This document shows, one piece after another, positions 25,935 through 34,021 of a stretch of DNA of 64,000 bases. The position numbers and the translations under genes are program-made. This DNA is from Gemmatimonadales bacterium (lineage in GTDB: Bacteria > Gemmatimonadota > Gemmatimonadetes > Gemmatimonadales > GWC2-71-9): positions 124,001-188,000 of the forward strand of contig DASYCE010000007.1 in NCBI GenBank assembly GCA_036500345.1. The letters run 5' to 3'. The notes below the pieces were generated by a model that saw nothing but the letters and a program-made list of their open reading frames with translations, was not told the DNA's origin and ran no database searches. How positions within the stretch are numbered: position 1 is the stretch's first letter; every line of letters begins with the position of its first letter.

Positions 25935-26543
25935 ATGGGTGACTTGGATCGTTTGCCGGCCGTTCGACGTGACGGAAGCGAACCGTTTCGCGCCGGAGGC
26001 GCCGACATTGGCGCGATTCTTTTGGATTTCTGGCAATGGTCGGTCTCCGACTTGGTTAGCAACGCTACGCGCGGGCGCCTCGCTGAGTACATCGTGGCCA
26101 AGGGCATCGGAGTTTCTACCGCTGGCGTGCGTGACGAGTGGGCCGCTTGCGACCTCTGCACTTCCGCAGGAGTTCAGGTCGAAGTCAAGTCCGCGGCGTA
26201 CTTGCAGAGTTGGCATCAAAAGGACTATTCGACGATCCAGTTCAGCGTCCGCAAGGCAAGAGAGTGGAGCTCCGAGACGAACGTCGTTGGAACTGAACCC
26301 GTTAGGACCGCGCACGTCTATGTCTTCGCACTTCTCTTCCATAAGTCCAAAGCAACGCTCGATCCGCTAAACCTGGATCAGTGGCAGTTCTTCGTGCTGC
26401 CGACCCGGACGCTCGACGAACGCGAGCGCAGTCAATCCTCGATCACGCTCGCGTCTTTGGAAGGATTGGTACAGGCCATTCCGTTCGCAGGGTTGAGGCA
26501 CGCGGTTGAAGCAGCAAGTCTCGTTGCGCGCGGGGCTACCTAA
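25935..26543 (+). CDS. Cassette 6: restriction-endonuclease-like (PD-(D/E)XK) protein
   Basis: 202 residues. The pattern LLDFWQWSVSDLVSNATRGR, AEYIVAKGIG, DEWAACDLCTSAG, VQVEVKSAAYLQSWHQKDYS shows the aspartate and the ExK of a PD-(D/E)XK core, with a helix before it. This domain is familiar from genomic islands and cassettes but has no fixed name. Start: the ATG at 25935 lies six bases after GGAGG; the adjacent ATG at 25932 would be too close. The stop is in the attC6 core. Confidence 0.7.
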   Translation: MGDLDRLPAVRRDGSEPFRAGGADIGAILLDFWQWSVSDLVSNATRGRLAEYIVAKGIGVSTAGVRDEWAACDLCTSAGVQVEVKSAAYLQSWHQKDYSTIQFSVRKAREWSSETNVVGTEPVRTAHVYVFALLFHKSKATLDPLNLDQWQFFVLPTRTLDERERSQSSITLASLEGLVQAIPFAGLRHAVEAASLVARGAT

Positions 26544-26656
26544 CACGCGCTTGCTGCTGCCCGAGCGAAGGCGTGTCGGCGCGGCGCGATGTATGATTTA
26601 TCTAAGGATTGCGCCGCCGCCACTCGCCCGGCAGCAGAAGCGCAGCGTCGTTAGAC
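26538..26656 (+). other. attC site 6
   Basis: Left core ACCTAAC, arm GCGCTTGCTGCTGCC; right arm GGCAGCAGAAGCGC and core GTTAGAC. Long class centre TATGATTTATCTAAGGATTGC. Confidence 0.88.
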
Positions 26657-26696
26657 CGCTAGACAGAATCGCCAATCCGTCTCCGGGACGAAAGAA

Positions 26697-27548
26697 ATGG
26701 ACATCAGCATAGTTGCTGCCCTGATCGGCGTGGGTGGGAGCGTGGTCGGCGCGGTGTTGGGCTCCTGGTTTTCGTACCGTTTGACGAAGCCACGACTCGC
26801 CAGAGCTGAGCTACGAGTCATCGAATCTCAGGATGCCCTTGTAAAGGCCGAGGGTGCCGCCCTCGATGCGGGGCACAGCCCTGAATACCAGCTGCTTGCC
26901 GCGCTTAAGGTCGATGCACACGAAGTTGAATGGTCGTTCGACGACGCAGGCAGGGGACTCAAAATTCTCAAATTCCTTGGAGTCCGGCCGCTTCAAGTCG
27001 TCCAAGATCTTCGAATCCCGTTCTATGATGATGTTAGCCGAGAAGGCCGAGGGCACCGGTATCCTGAGGTTGCCGCGCTTGGTGGGACATCTCGACTGAT
27101 ATCTCTCGATGAAGCGCATCTCGGCTTTAGTGACCATACGGTGCATGGTCACGTGGTTATACATGGCCTGTTAACACCCGAGTCGAAGGCCGAAAGCTTC
27201 TTGGTACGCATTCCCTTTGACGGCATCTTCTTTCTTACTCTGCCCGAAGCTGAAGCTGCGTTCGTCAACGACGCGTGGCAGGAAGACTACGGTCGCATTG
27301 CAGTTCATTGCCCATTGGGCCGATTGCGGCTAACGGTTACGTTCCCTCCGAGTTTTGCGGCGATGACCTCGAAACCGAAGCCTGTGGTATTCTACGCACA
27401 TACTGAAACCGTGCACGAAATCGCGACGCGACGCCTTGACGCTGATTCGTCCTGCTTCACTTATCGTGACTTGACTGCACAGCTTGATGTCGTCGCGCCT
27501 GCAATCGGCTTGTCCTACGGAATCTCGTGGCTGCCGCCAGTGGTGTGA
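26697..27548 (+). CDS. Cassette 7: membrane-anchored protein of unknown function
   Basis: 283 residues. An N-terminal membrane helix (IVAALIGVGGSVVGAVLGSW) leads into a basic, helical segment and a beta-rich domain without recognisable motifs. The layout of one short N-terminal helix plus a soluble domain resembles cassette 1, though no sequence similarity is evident in the soluble part. It ends 48 bases before attC7. Confidence 0.55.
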   Translation: MDISIVAALIGVGGSVVGAVLGSWFSYRLTKPRLARAELRVIESQDALVKAEGAALDAGHSPEYQLLAALKVDAHEVEWSFDDAGRGLKILKFLGVRPLQVVQDLRIPFYDDVSREGRGHRYPEVAALGGTSRLISLDEAHLGFSDHTVHGHVVIHGLLTPESKAESFLVRIPFDGIFFLTLPEAEAAFVNDAWQEDYGRIAVHCPLGRLRLTVTFPPSFAAMTSKPKPVVFYAHTETVHEIATRRLDADSSCFTYRDLTAQLDVVAPAIGLSYGISWLPPVV

Positions 27549-27596
27549 GCGCTATCTTGTCGCATACGGTGCCGATGCTTAGCAGAGGATGACGCG

Positions 27597-27656
27597 GTCT
27601 AACCCGCGCTTGCTGCGGACGGGCCACCTCGGCCGCAGAAGCGCAAGGCGTTAGAC
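27597..27656 (+). other. attC site 7
   Basis: Left core GTCTAAC, arm GCGCTTGCTGCGG; right arm CCGCAGAAGCGC and core GTTAGAC. Short class, 60 bases. Confidence 0.87.
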
Positions 27657-27697
27657 CGACGAGGGCCTTCCCAACCTCAACCCTTGGATTGTTGCCG

Positions 27698-29293
27698 ATG
27701 GCCACCATAACGCGACTGTCGGTCCGAAACTTCAAGATGCTGCGCGAGTTCGACTTGGAGCTCGATAGCACTTTGAACATCTTGGTAGGCAAGAACGACT
27801 CTGGGAAGTCAACCATACTGGAAGCCGTCAACCTAGCGCTTACCGGTCGGCTAAATGGGCGCCCGTTCGCCCAGGAGCTCTCGCCGTACCTCGTCAACTC
27901 CGGCGCGGTCGCCGATTATGTCGCCGCCCTCAAGACAAACCCGAAGGCGACCCCACCAGAGGTGATCATCGAAGTCGAGTTTGCCGATGACGACAGCACG
28001 GCATTCCTTCGCGGCATGAACAACCTGAGAGGCGCCGATGCCTGCGGTATCCGCATTTGTGCCTCGATGTCGGTTGCATTTATCGATGAGTACTCACGGC
28101 TGGTCGCAAGCCCAGGCGAAGTCAGACTGGCTCCGACTGAGTACTATACGGTCGATTGGCTTGGCTTCAATGGCAATGCCATTGGTTCGCGAAGTGTGCC
28201 TGTGCGAGTGTCGCTAATTGACGCTTCTGCCATTCGAGCCCAATCCGGCATCGATCAGCACCTGCAACAAGCAGTGCAGGCATTCCTCGACCCGGCCGAG
28301 CGCGTGGAGCTGTCGCGAGAATATCGAAGTCTCAGGGAGCAGTTCAGCGAAAAGGCGCCGGTCCGAGCCATCAACGAAAAGCTTCAAGCGACCAGCTCAG
28401 GGGTTAGTGACCGCGCACTTACGATGGCCCTTGATCTCTCCCAACGTAGTACGTGGGAGACGAGCATCGTCGCCCACCTCGATGAAATACCGTTTGCACT
28501 CATCGGGAAGGGCGAGCAGAATGTCCTCAAGATTCTCTTCGCACTTGTTCAACGGGCAGCGACCTCGAACGTGGTGCTGATTGAGGAGCCTGAAGCGCAT
28601 CTCTCCTTTGCATTGCTCAACGTGTTGATGCGTCGCATTGGAGACAATGCGGGTGCGAAGCAACTGATCGCTTCAACCCACAGTACTTTCATCGCAAACA
28701 AGCTCGGACTAGAACACCTAGTGTGTCTCGGTGGCTCACACCCAACCCGCTTGCACGCCCTTGAGGATGGCACGGTGCAATTCTTCCGGAGACTGCCGGG
28801 CTATGACACCCTTAGGCTCGTCCTTGCTTCAGGTGCACTCCTCGTAGAGGGCCCATCAGACGAGCTGGTCGTGCAGCGGGCGTATCTGGACAAGCACGGC
28901 AAGCTTCCCCTAGAGAATGGGATTGACGTCATTAGCGTCGGGTTGTCCCACAAGCGCTTCCTCGAGCTTGCAATCCCGCTCCAGCGACGAGTGTGGGTCA
29001 TCACTGACAACGATGGAAAGACACTCAGTGAAGTCGGAAGGCGATTTGAAGGCTACCTGAACACGCACATCACGCTTCACACTTGTGACGATCCGGCGCT
29101 CAGGACACTCGAGCCTGCAATTGTGGCCGCAAACAGCTTGGGTGACCTCAACGCGGTACTCTCGTGCGACTTCAGCACCAAGGAGGAAGCATTGGAGTAC
29201 ATGAGCGAGAACAAGACTGAAGGCGCCCTGGCGATCTTCGCAGCCGAGGCATCGCTCGTCATGCCCGCCTACATCGCATCTGCGATTGCCTGA
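27698..29293 (+). CDS. Cassette 8, gene A: OLD-family ATPase/TOPRIM nuclease (GajA-like)
   Basis: 531 residues. An N-terminal ABC-type ATPase has Walker A VGKNDSGKST near residue 33, a GKGEQNVLKIL signature and Walker B VVLIEEPEAHLS, then the STHST switch region. A C-terminal TOPRIM domain follows with LLVEGPSDELVV (glutamate) and VWVITDNDGK (DxD). This is the class 2 OLD layout, which occurs beside UvrD-like helicases and includes GajA of the Gabija anti-phage system, a DNA-nicking enzyme regulated by nucleotides. It is slightly shorter than the well-studied GajA. The ATG at 27698 is preferred over a TTG nine bases upstream because it begins the conserved ITRLSVRNFK strand. It overlaps the helicase gene by eight bases. 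Confidence 0.88.
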   Translation: MATITRLSVRNFKMLREFDLELDSTLNILVGKNDSGKSTILEAVNLALTGRLNGRPFAQELSPYLVNSGAVADYVAALKTNPKATPPEVIIEVEFADDDSTAFLRGMNNLRGADACGIRICASMSVAFIDEYSRLVASPGEVRLAPTEYYTVDWLGFNGNAIGSRSVPVRVSLIDASAIRAQSGIDQHLQQAVQAFLDPAERVELSREYRSLREQFSEKAPVRAINEKLQATSSGVSDRALTMALDLSQRSTWETSIVAHLDEIPFALIGKGEQNVLKILFALVQRAATSNVVLIEEPEAHLSFALLNVLMRRIGDNAGAKQLIASTHSTFIANKLGLEHLVCLGGSHPTRLHALEDGTVQFFRRLPGYDTLRLVLASGALLVEGPSDELVVQRAYLDKHGKLPLENGIDVISVGLSHKRFLELAIPLQRRVWVITDNDGKTLSEVGRRFEGYLNTHITLHTCDDPALRTLEPAIVAANSLGDLNAVLSCDFSTKEEALEYMSENKTEGALAIFAAEASLVMPAYIASAIA

Positions 29294-30380
29294 ACGCAAG
29301 GCAATTCTCGCCACAGCGGGAGCTGGCAAGACTACGGAAGTCATCCAGCGCGCACTTGGTGCGACTGGCGGGCGCGTCGTTCTCCTGACCTTTACGGCCG
29401 AGAACCAGCGCCGGCTCGACACTCATCTCCGTGCTGCTGCTGGTGCGCTTCCACCGCAGATTCGTGTCATGGGCTGGTTTTCCTTCTTGATCAACGAATG
29501 TATCAAGCCATATCAAGCCGCTCTTACCGGAGTCCCCTTTGCCGTGCGGGGGCTGAACTTCACAGGTGAGGCACCGCGCTATGCAAGGAACGAGAGTGTT
29601 GAGCGCTATCTAGATGGGAATCTCGATGTCTACCGAGACCGTGTCGCACAATGCGCAGTACATCTGAATACCCTTACGAATGGTTTGGTCGCACGGCGGC
29701 TTGAACGCTGCCATTCTCATGTCTTCCTGGACGAAGTGCAGGACTGCGCAGGCTACGACATGGAAGTGCTGGACCTACTCTTTGGTACGTCCATCAATGT
29801 CGTGGTTGTTGGCGACCCGCGACAAGCCATCATCACTACCAATCACGGCCCACTCAACAAGAAGTACCGTGGGCATGGACTCTGGGACTGGGTCAAAGAG
29901 CGCTCCAGCCTCATCGCTCTTGAGGAGCGCAACACGAACTATCGTTGCCACGCGGAGATTTGCACGCTTGCCAATAGCGTGTTCCCGGTCTTGCCAGCCG
30001 CCACTTCTGGACTCGCCACTTCTTCAGGGCACGACGGGGTATTCTTCGTCTCCAACAAGGACCTCGAATGGTATCTTGCCACGTATCCACCAGATATCGC
30101 ATTGCGGCAGACGAAGGCGACAGAAACCCATGACCTTCCTGCAATGAACATCGGGGTTGCAAAGGGGGATACCTTCAACCGCGTTCTCGTCTTTCCGACC
30201 AAACCCATGAGAGACTTTCTCCTGAGCCGAGACCCCGGGCCCCTTCGCTCACCGGAGCATCTTTACGTTGCGGTGACACGGGCGCGCTACAGCGTCACCT
30301 TTGTCGTGCCGGAGGATGAGTGCTCAGCCTACACCAGTGCAGGGCCCGGAACGTGGGCTCGGCCGGAGGATGCCGCCTAA
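29286..30380 (+). CDS. Cassette 8, gene B: short UvrD-like helicase (GajB-like)
   Basis: 364 residues of superfamily 1A, shorter than typical GajB. Motif I is ATAGAGKTTEV, motif II VFLDEVQDCAGYDM, motif III VVVVGDPRQAI, then NTNYRCHAEIC, VAKGDTFNRVLVFP and motif VI YVAVTRARYSVTF. Start is a TTG within the end of the nuclease gene (overlap TTGCCTGA), so the two are translated together. Together with the OLD-TOPRIM protein this makes a complete Gabija-type gene pair. Its TAA lies in the attC8 left core, which shows that both genes share one cassette. Confidence 0.87.
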   Translation: MPERKAILATAGAGKTTEVIQRALGATGGRVVLLTFTAENQRRLDTHLRAAAGALPPQIRVMGWFSFLINECIKPYQAALTGVPFAVRGLNFTGEAPRYARNESVERYLDGNLDVYRDRVAQCAVHLNTLTNGLVARRLERCHSHVFLDEVQDCAGYDMEVLDLLFGTSINVVVVGDPRQAIITTNHGPLNKKYRGHGLWDWVKERSSLIALEERNTNYRCHAEICTLANSVFPVLPAATSGLATSSGHDGVFFVSNKDLEWYLATYPPDIALRQTKATETHDLPAMNIGVAKGDTFNRVLVFPTKPMRDFLLSRDPGPLRSPEHLYVAVTRARYSVTFVVPEDECSAYTSAGPGTWARPEDAA

Positions 30381-30435
30381 CCAGCGTTTGCTGCGGTGTG
30401 CCCCCCATGTGCCTCGCTGGAGAAGCGCGGGGCCG
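30375..30435 (+). other. attC site 8, degenerate (right core lost)
   Basis: Left core GCCTAAC and arm AGCGTTTGCTGCGG are clear, and a right arm GAGAAGCGC is present, but no GTTRRRY core follows. Without it the crossover cannot occur here. Confidence 0.65.
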
Positions 30436-30468
30436 GGCCTGTCCACCTCTCTATCATTGGGAGTCGTC

Positions 30469-30957
30469 GTGCCACAGATGACAGATCCGATGGATGCATT
30501 TCGCACCCTCCAACCGGCAATCGACAGCGGTGACGTCCAGTTGGAGCCGTGTGAGATCTTTGACCACCTCAAGGTCATCGTAGACCACCCTATGGGGGAA
30601 TTGCGCCTAACGTATGTATCAATGTCTGGCGGGCAGGCCGCTGGGATCGTCCAGTTCGTAAAGGCAGACCCTTTCAACAACTTGCCCTGCTTCAGTATCG
30701 GATACGCTGTCCATGAGTCACTTCGCAAGCAAGGGTTGGCCACACGCATTGTTGCAGACGCTCTTGCTGAATTGGAGAATGGGCTTCGCGGCACGTCATT
30801 GAAGAGGTATTACGTTGAGGCCGTTGTTTCTACCTCCAACGAGGCCTCAAAGCGGATAGCCAGCCGCTTCATTTCAGATGCCCCTGTCAGTATCACCGAC
30901 GAGTTCTCGGGAGAGCCGGCACTTCAGTACATGAGACTGTTCCCTCGTTCGGGGTGA
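30469..30957 (+). CDS. Cassette 8/9: GNAT acetyltransferase
   Basis: 162 residues with GNAT fold features: a substrate-side strand, then QAAGIVQFVKADPFNN, IGYAVHESLRKQGLATRIVA (the RxxGxA acetyl-CoA loop) and a helix before YYVEAVVSTSNEASKRIASR. The GTG at 30469 has a GGGAG five bases upstream; an ATG at 30478 is the alternative. It sits between a damaged attC8 and a damaged attC9, so it appears locked to the Gabija-type genes. Acetyl acceptor unknown. Confidence 0.75.
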   Translation: MPQMTDPMDAFRTLQPAIDSGDVQLEPCEIFDHLKVIVDHPMGELRLTYVSMSGGQAAGIVQFVKADPFNNLPCFSIGYAVHESLRKQGLATRIVADALAELENGLRGTSLKRYYVEAVVSTSNEASKRIASRFISDAPVSITDEFSGEPALQYMRLFPRSG

Positions 30958-30963
30958 GCGGTA

Positions 30964-31081
30964 GAAGCAGCCGCGCTTGCTGCTGCCGAGGCCAAGACGG
31001 CTCGGCCGCCGCGATGTATGCTTTATCTGAGGAATGCGGTGGCCTCATCTGGCCTCGCAGCAGAAGCGCAGATCGTTAGGC
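30964..31081 (+). other. attC site 9, degenerate (left core lost)
   Basis: The arms GCGCTTGCTGCTGCC and GCAGCAGAAGCGC and right core GTTAGGC are intact, but the left core position reads GAAGCAG instead of RYYYAAC. Long class centre TATGCTTTATCTGAGGAATGC. Confidence 0.75.
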
Positions 31082-31100
31082 CGATTTGGCGGAGGAACCC

Positions 31101-31727
31101 TTGGACGTGTTTGAGCAGGCGTTACGCCTGCAGGATATGGCTGTCCGAATCGGAATGGCAGTTTGGCATTGCCAGGAACTCGAAACGGCGTTGTCCACAT
31201 ATCTCGTAGTTTGTGTCCAGCCGAAACCGGGAATTGGAATGACGAAGGGATCTGCCCTCACCGCTAACGCCGAGAGTAAGCCGATGGGCGTACTCTTGAA
31301 GGAGCTCAATAAGGCTGGAGTAGTGCCGCACGCTCGTGCAGTCAGGCTCAACGCCGCTCTTGAAGAGCGAAACTGGATGGTGCATAGAATCTCGAGGCAA
31401 CACCGAGGCGTCCTGCATAAAGACGCTGTGTACACCGAGGTCATCGAGAGAATCGACGCTTTAGCTGCCGAAGCGCTGGCTCTTCAGAAGGCGACTGGCA
31501 AAGAGGTTGAGTCTTATGTCAGTACGCATGGCTTAAGTCGGGCGTACGTTGACAGAGAAGCAGCGAAGCTTCTTTCGAAGTGGCACCCGATATCGAAGGC
31601 GAAACCACAGCCTAACCCGCGCTTGCTTCTGACGCCTCCTAAGCGCCTCGGCTGGCGCCGATGTGGTAACATTGCTAAGGATGGCGACAGCCTCGGCAGG
31701 CACCGCAGCAGAAGCGCAGGCCGTTAG
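31101..31727 (+). CDS. Cassette 10: HEPN-like protein, reading through its attC
   Basis: 208 residues. The helical N-terminal domain has GMAVWHCQELETALSTYLV and later ALEERNWMVHRI, where RNWMVH matches the RX4H catalytic motif of HEPN ribonucleases. HEPN proteins are common toxins and abortive-infection effectors; the activity here is an inference. A GGAGG at 31091 sets the TTG at 31101 as the likely start (an in-frame TTG at 31086 overlaps that site). The frame has no stop before attC10, runs through the entire site and ends at the TAG of its GTTAG core, adding about 38 residues. Confidence 0.6.
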   Translation: MDVFEQALRLQDMAVRIGMAVWHCQELETALSTYLVVCVQPKPGIGMTKGSALTANAESKPMGVLLKELNKAGVVPHARAVRLNAALEERNWMVHRISRQHRGVLHKDAVYTEVIERIDALAAEALALQKATGKEVESYVSTHGLSRAYVDREAAKLLSKWHPISKAKPQPNPRLLLTPPKRLGWRRCGNIAKDGDSLGRHRSRSAGR

Positions 31728-31729
31728 AT
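31610..31729 (+). other. attC site 10
   Basis: Left core GCCTAAC, arm GCGCTTGCTTCTG; right arm GCAGCAGAAGCGC and core GTTAGAT. The centre has GTAACATTGCTAAGGATGGC, close to the long class. It is fully inside an open reading frame. Confidence 0.83.
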
Positions 31730-31750
31730 GGCACGACCTTTGGAGGGTAC

Positions 31751-32449
31751 GTGGCTTTCACATTCGTAGACGTAAGTGGGCGGCGATTGAGCAAAGATCG
31801 TGACCCGACGAAGTGTCCGCAGTGTCATCACGCGATTACACCGGACGAGGTCGATTGGAGATTAGTTAAGCCACTCTCAGCTCTCCGCCCGAAGCTAGCA
31901 ATCATCTATCAGTGTCCAGCAATCGATTGCAAGAGGCTGTTCATCGCTACGTATGAATGGGAAGACGTCCCGTCCTACCGGGGAACTGAACCCCAGTTCC
32001 AGCTACGTTACCTCGCGCCGCGGGCGATCCAATCCCCAACATTTCCGAAGGAAATCGCGGAAGTCTCTCCCACATTCGTGGAGGTGTTCGTTCAGGCAAG
32101 TGCAGCCGAGCAATATCAGCTCGCTCAGGTCGCAGGCCCAGGATGCAGAAAGTCGCTTGAGTTTCTCGTCAAGGACTACTGCATCAGCGTACATCCCGAC
32201 AAGCGCGACACGATCATGGCTACCCTCCTTGGGCCGTGTATCCAGACCTATGTGGACGACCAGAACATCAAGGATTGCGCGCGAATGGCGGCGTGGTTAG
32301 GCAATGACGAAACACATTACGAGCGCCGGTGGGTCGACAAAGACATTTCTGATTTGAAAACACTGATCGAGCTCACGACCAACTGGATTCGGAATCATGT
32401 ACTGACAAGACGGTATCTCGAAGGGATGCCGAAGCAGGGTGCCATCTAA
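31751..32449 (+). CDS. Cassette 11: DUF4145-like protein
   Basis: 232 residues. The N-terminal zinc-ribbon-like part has KCPQCHHAI and a YQCPAIDC pair. A helical domain follows with FVEVFVQASAAEQYQLAQVA, GCRKSLEFLVKDYC and a later NDETHYERRW, the layout of DUF4145 proteins, which are HEPN-like and linked to defence islands and restriction loci. The GTG start follows a GGAGGG. The TAA is inside the attC11 core. Confidence 0.65.
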   Translation: MAFTFVDVSGRRLSKDRDPTKCPQCHHAITPDEVDWRLVKPLSALRPKLAIIYQCPAIDCKRLFIATYEWEDVPSYRGTEPQFQLRYLAPRAIQSPTFPKEIAEVSPTFVEVFVQASAAEQYQLAQVAGPGCRKSLEFLVKDYCISVHPDKRDTIMATLLGPCIQTYVDDQNIKDCARMAAWLGNDETHYERRWVDKDISDLKTLIELTTNWIRNHVLTRRYLEGMPKQGAI

Positions 32450-32565
32450 CACGCGCTTGCTGCTGGCCGGGCGAGAGCGTGTCGGCGCGGCATGGGATAT
32501 GATTCTTGGCTAAGGACTGCGCCGCGCCACCACTCGCCCGGGAGCAGAAGCGCAGGTCATTAGCC
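32444..32565 (+). other. attC site 11
   Basis: Left core ATCTAAC, arm GCGCTTGCTGCTGGCC; right arm GGAGCAGAAGCGC and core ATTAGCC, where the first G of the crossover GTT has become A. Long class centre TATGATTCTTGGCTAAGGACTGC. Confidence 0.8.
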
Positions 32566-32586
32566 AGCACATCGTGGAGGCCGCCA

Positions 32587-33090
32587 ATGACCCGTGCCTA
32601 CAGAGTTCACGGCGAGCAGTTGCAGATCGGTGGCACAGTACCACCCAGCACGGTGTTTAGCGCCGCGGCACTGAAAGATGACCGCGGGCCGATCGAGAAG
32701 CGATTCGAAGAGCTTCGGCCAGCTAATAGGCCCACCCGACAATCAGCAGTGTTCGTGTTCGAGTCCGTCGATGAGGCGAAGCGCTTCGTTGCTTCCAAAG
32801 GGAATCACTTCCTTTACGAGGTCGACGTCGGTGATCCACCTCGACATCGAGGCGATTGGACGTGGCTCAATAAGGCACGACAGTCTCCGGTGATAATCGA
32901 CGAATGTGCGCACTCCTACTGGGCAGGGAACGCGACAGAGTCGCCCGTGTGGGAGTGGATCGTTAGGGAAGCGGTCGCTACGCAGGACTTGAGCCCTACG
33001 GCTCAGGAACGGGACGAACTGCGGAAGCAGCACTATGGTCTGTCAACGGGCCAGGAGATCGCTGATTCCCTCCGACGCTGTGCTGGCTAA
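32587..33090 (+). CDS. Cassette 12: unknown protein, possibly ADP-ribosyltransferase-like
   Basis: 167 residues. The order YRVHGEQLQIGGTVPPSTV, then EKRFEELRPANRPTRQSAVF, a helix with SVDEAKRFV, HFLYEVDV and DWTWLNKARQS recalls DUF2441-type domains that resemble ADP-ribosyltransferases, but I cannot confirm a catalytic triad. The ATG at 32587 lies six bases after GGAGG. The TAA is inside the attC12 core. Confidence 0.5.
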   Translation: MTRAYRVHGEQLQIGGTVPPSTVFSAAALKDDRGPIEKRFEELRPANRPTRQSAVFVFESVDEAKRFVASKGNHFLYEVDVGDPPRHRGDWTWLNKARQSPVIIDECAHSYWAGNATESPVWEWIVREAVATQDLSPTAQERDELRKQHYGLSTGQEIADSLRRCAG

Positions 33091-33154
33091 CCCGCGCTTG
33101 CTGCTGACGATGCCAAGCGGTTCGGCCTCGCCGCAGAAGCGCAAACCGTTAGAT
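33085..33154 (+). other. attC site 12
   Basis: Left core GGCTAAC, arm GCGCTTGCTGCTG; right arm CGCAGAAGCGC and core GTTAGAT. Short class, about 70 bases. Confidence 0.85.
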
Positions 33155-33180
33155 CGCTAGCTTTCCACTCGGAGGGATTC

Positions 33181-33897
33181 GTGCGGCGGCTCTACGTTCC
33201 GACTTTCGGGCCGACGGACTGGCGGCGCTTGCTCGCAGATCCCGAAACGCAATGGGAGCCGAAGAAGTCGGCCCTCGAGATGGCCGTGTGTTGGGAGGCA
33301 GCATGTAGCAGCGCTCGCGGATTGCCGCCCGAGGTCGCCGCCGCAATTGATGGCAACTCCGACTTGGCGGGAGCGTATTTGGTCTTGGGCCTTCCTGAGC
33401 ATCAGGTAGCAATTCCGGGTGGCGGCCATTCATCTCAGAACGACCTTTGGGCGCTTTTGCGTCGCGGTGACGACTTGGTCTCGGTCGCGATTGAGGCCAA
33501 GGCTGGCGAGTCGCTCGACGCCCTCGTCAAGGATTGGTTGCGGACCCCCAATCCGCGTACCCGAAAGCCGGAACGTCTCGCGGCGCTGCAGGGTCACCTG
33601 GACATCGACGGTCACGACGTATCTGAGCTGCGGTACCAGCTACTGCACCGGGCCGCATCAGCGCTCATCGAAGCCGATAGGTTCCGTGCCAAGTTCGCGG
33701 TCCTTCTCGTTCAGTCGTTCAACAGACAGGCTGATGAGGGCAGTTGGAATGACTGCTGCCGTTTCGGCGAAGTGCTCGGTGCCAAGGTATGCGAGAACCA
33801 GATTGTGGCGACCACGGTGCGGACCGTGATACCGTTGTACATCGGCTGGATATCGTCGTCTCCGGCGAACGAGGATCGGCTGCGAACGGCGGTCTAA
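33181..33897 (+). CDS. Cassette 13: candidate PD-(D/E)XK-fold protein
   Basis: 238 residues. The core VAIPGGGHSSQNDLWALLRR followed by VSVAIEAKAGES has an aspartate and an ExK suited to a PD-(D/E)XK nuclease. The helical start (SALEMAVCWEAA) and the LRYQLLHRAASALIEADRF block are also typical of a conserved family of unknown role. The GTG start follows GGAGGG. The stop is inside the attC13 core. Confidence 0.6.
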   Translation: MRRLYVPTFGPTDWRRLLADPETQWEPKKSALEMAVCWEAACSSARGLPPEVAAAIDGNSDLAGAYLVLGLPEHQVAIPGGGHSSQNDLWALLRRGDDLVSVAIEAKAGESLDALVKDWLRTPNPRTRKPERLAALQGHLDIDGHDVSELRYQLLHRAASALIEADRFRAKFAVLLVQSFNRQADEGSWNDCCRFGEVLGAKVCENQIVATTVRTVIPLYIGWISSSPANEDRLRTAV

Positions 33898-34002
33898 TCC
33901 GCCCTTGCTGCGGACGGGTCGCGCTCGGCCACCGCAGGCATAGATTCGATTCGACGGAGCGGCGGCCTCAGCGCCTCCGCCGCAGAAGCGCACGGCTTTA
34001 GC
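33892..34002 (+). other. attC site 13
   Basis: Left core GTCTAAT (last base changed), arm CGCCCTTGCTGCGG; right arm CCGCAGAAGCGC and core TTTAGCT, with the crossover G lost. The centre GCAGGCATAGATTCGATTCGA defines the second centre class. Confidence 0.75.
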
Positions 34003-34021
34003 TGGCAGAGAAGGAGGCCCG

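Noticed and set aside
27698-30380. The OLD-type ATPase pair as PARIS (AriA/AriB) or a Septu-like system
   Set aside because: The TOPRIM domain is fused to the ATPase and the partner has full UvrD helicase motifs, which fits Gabija/class 2 OLD and not those systems.
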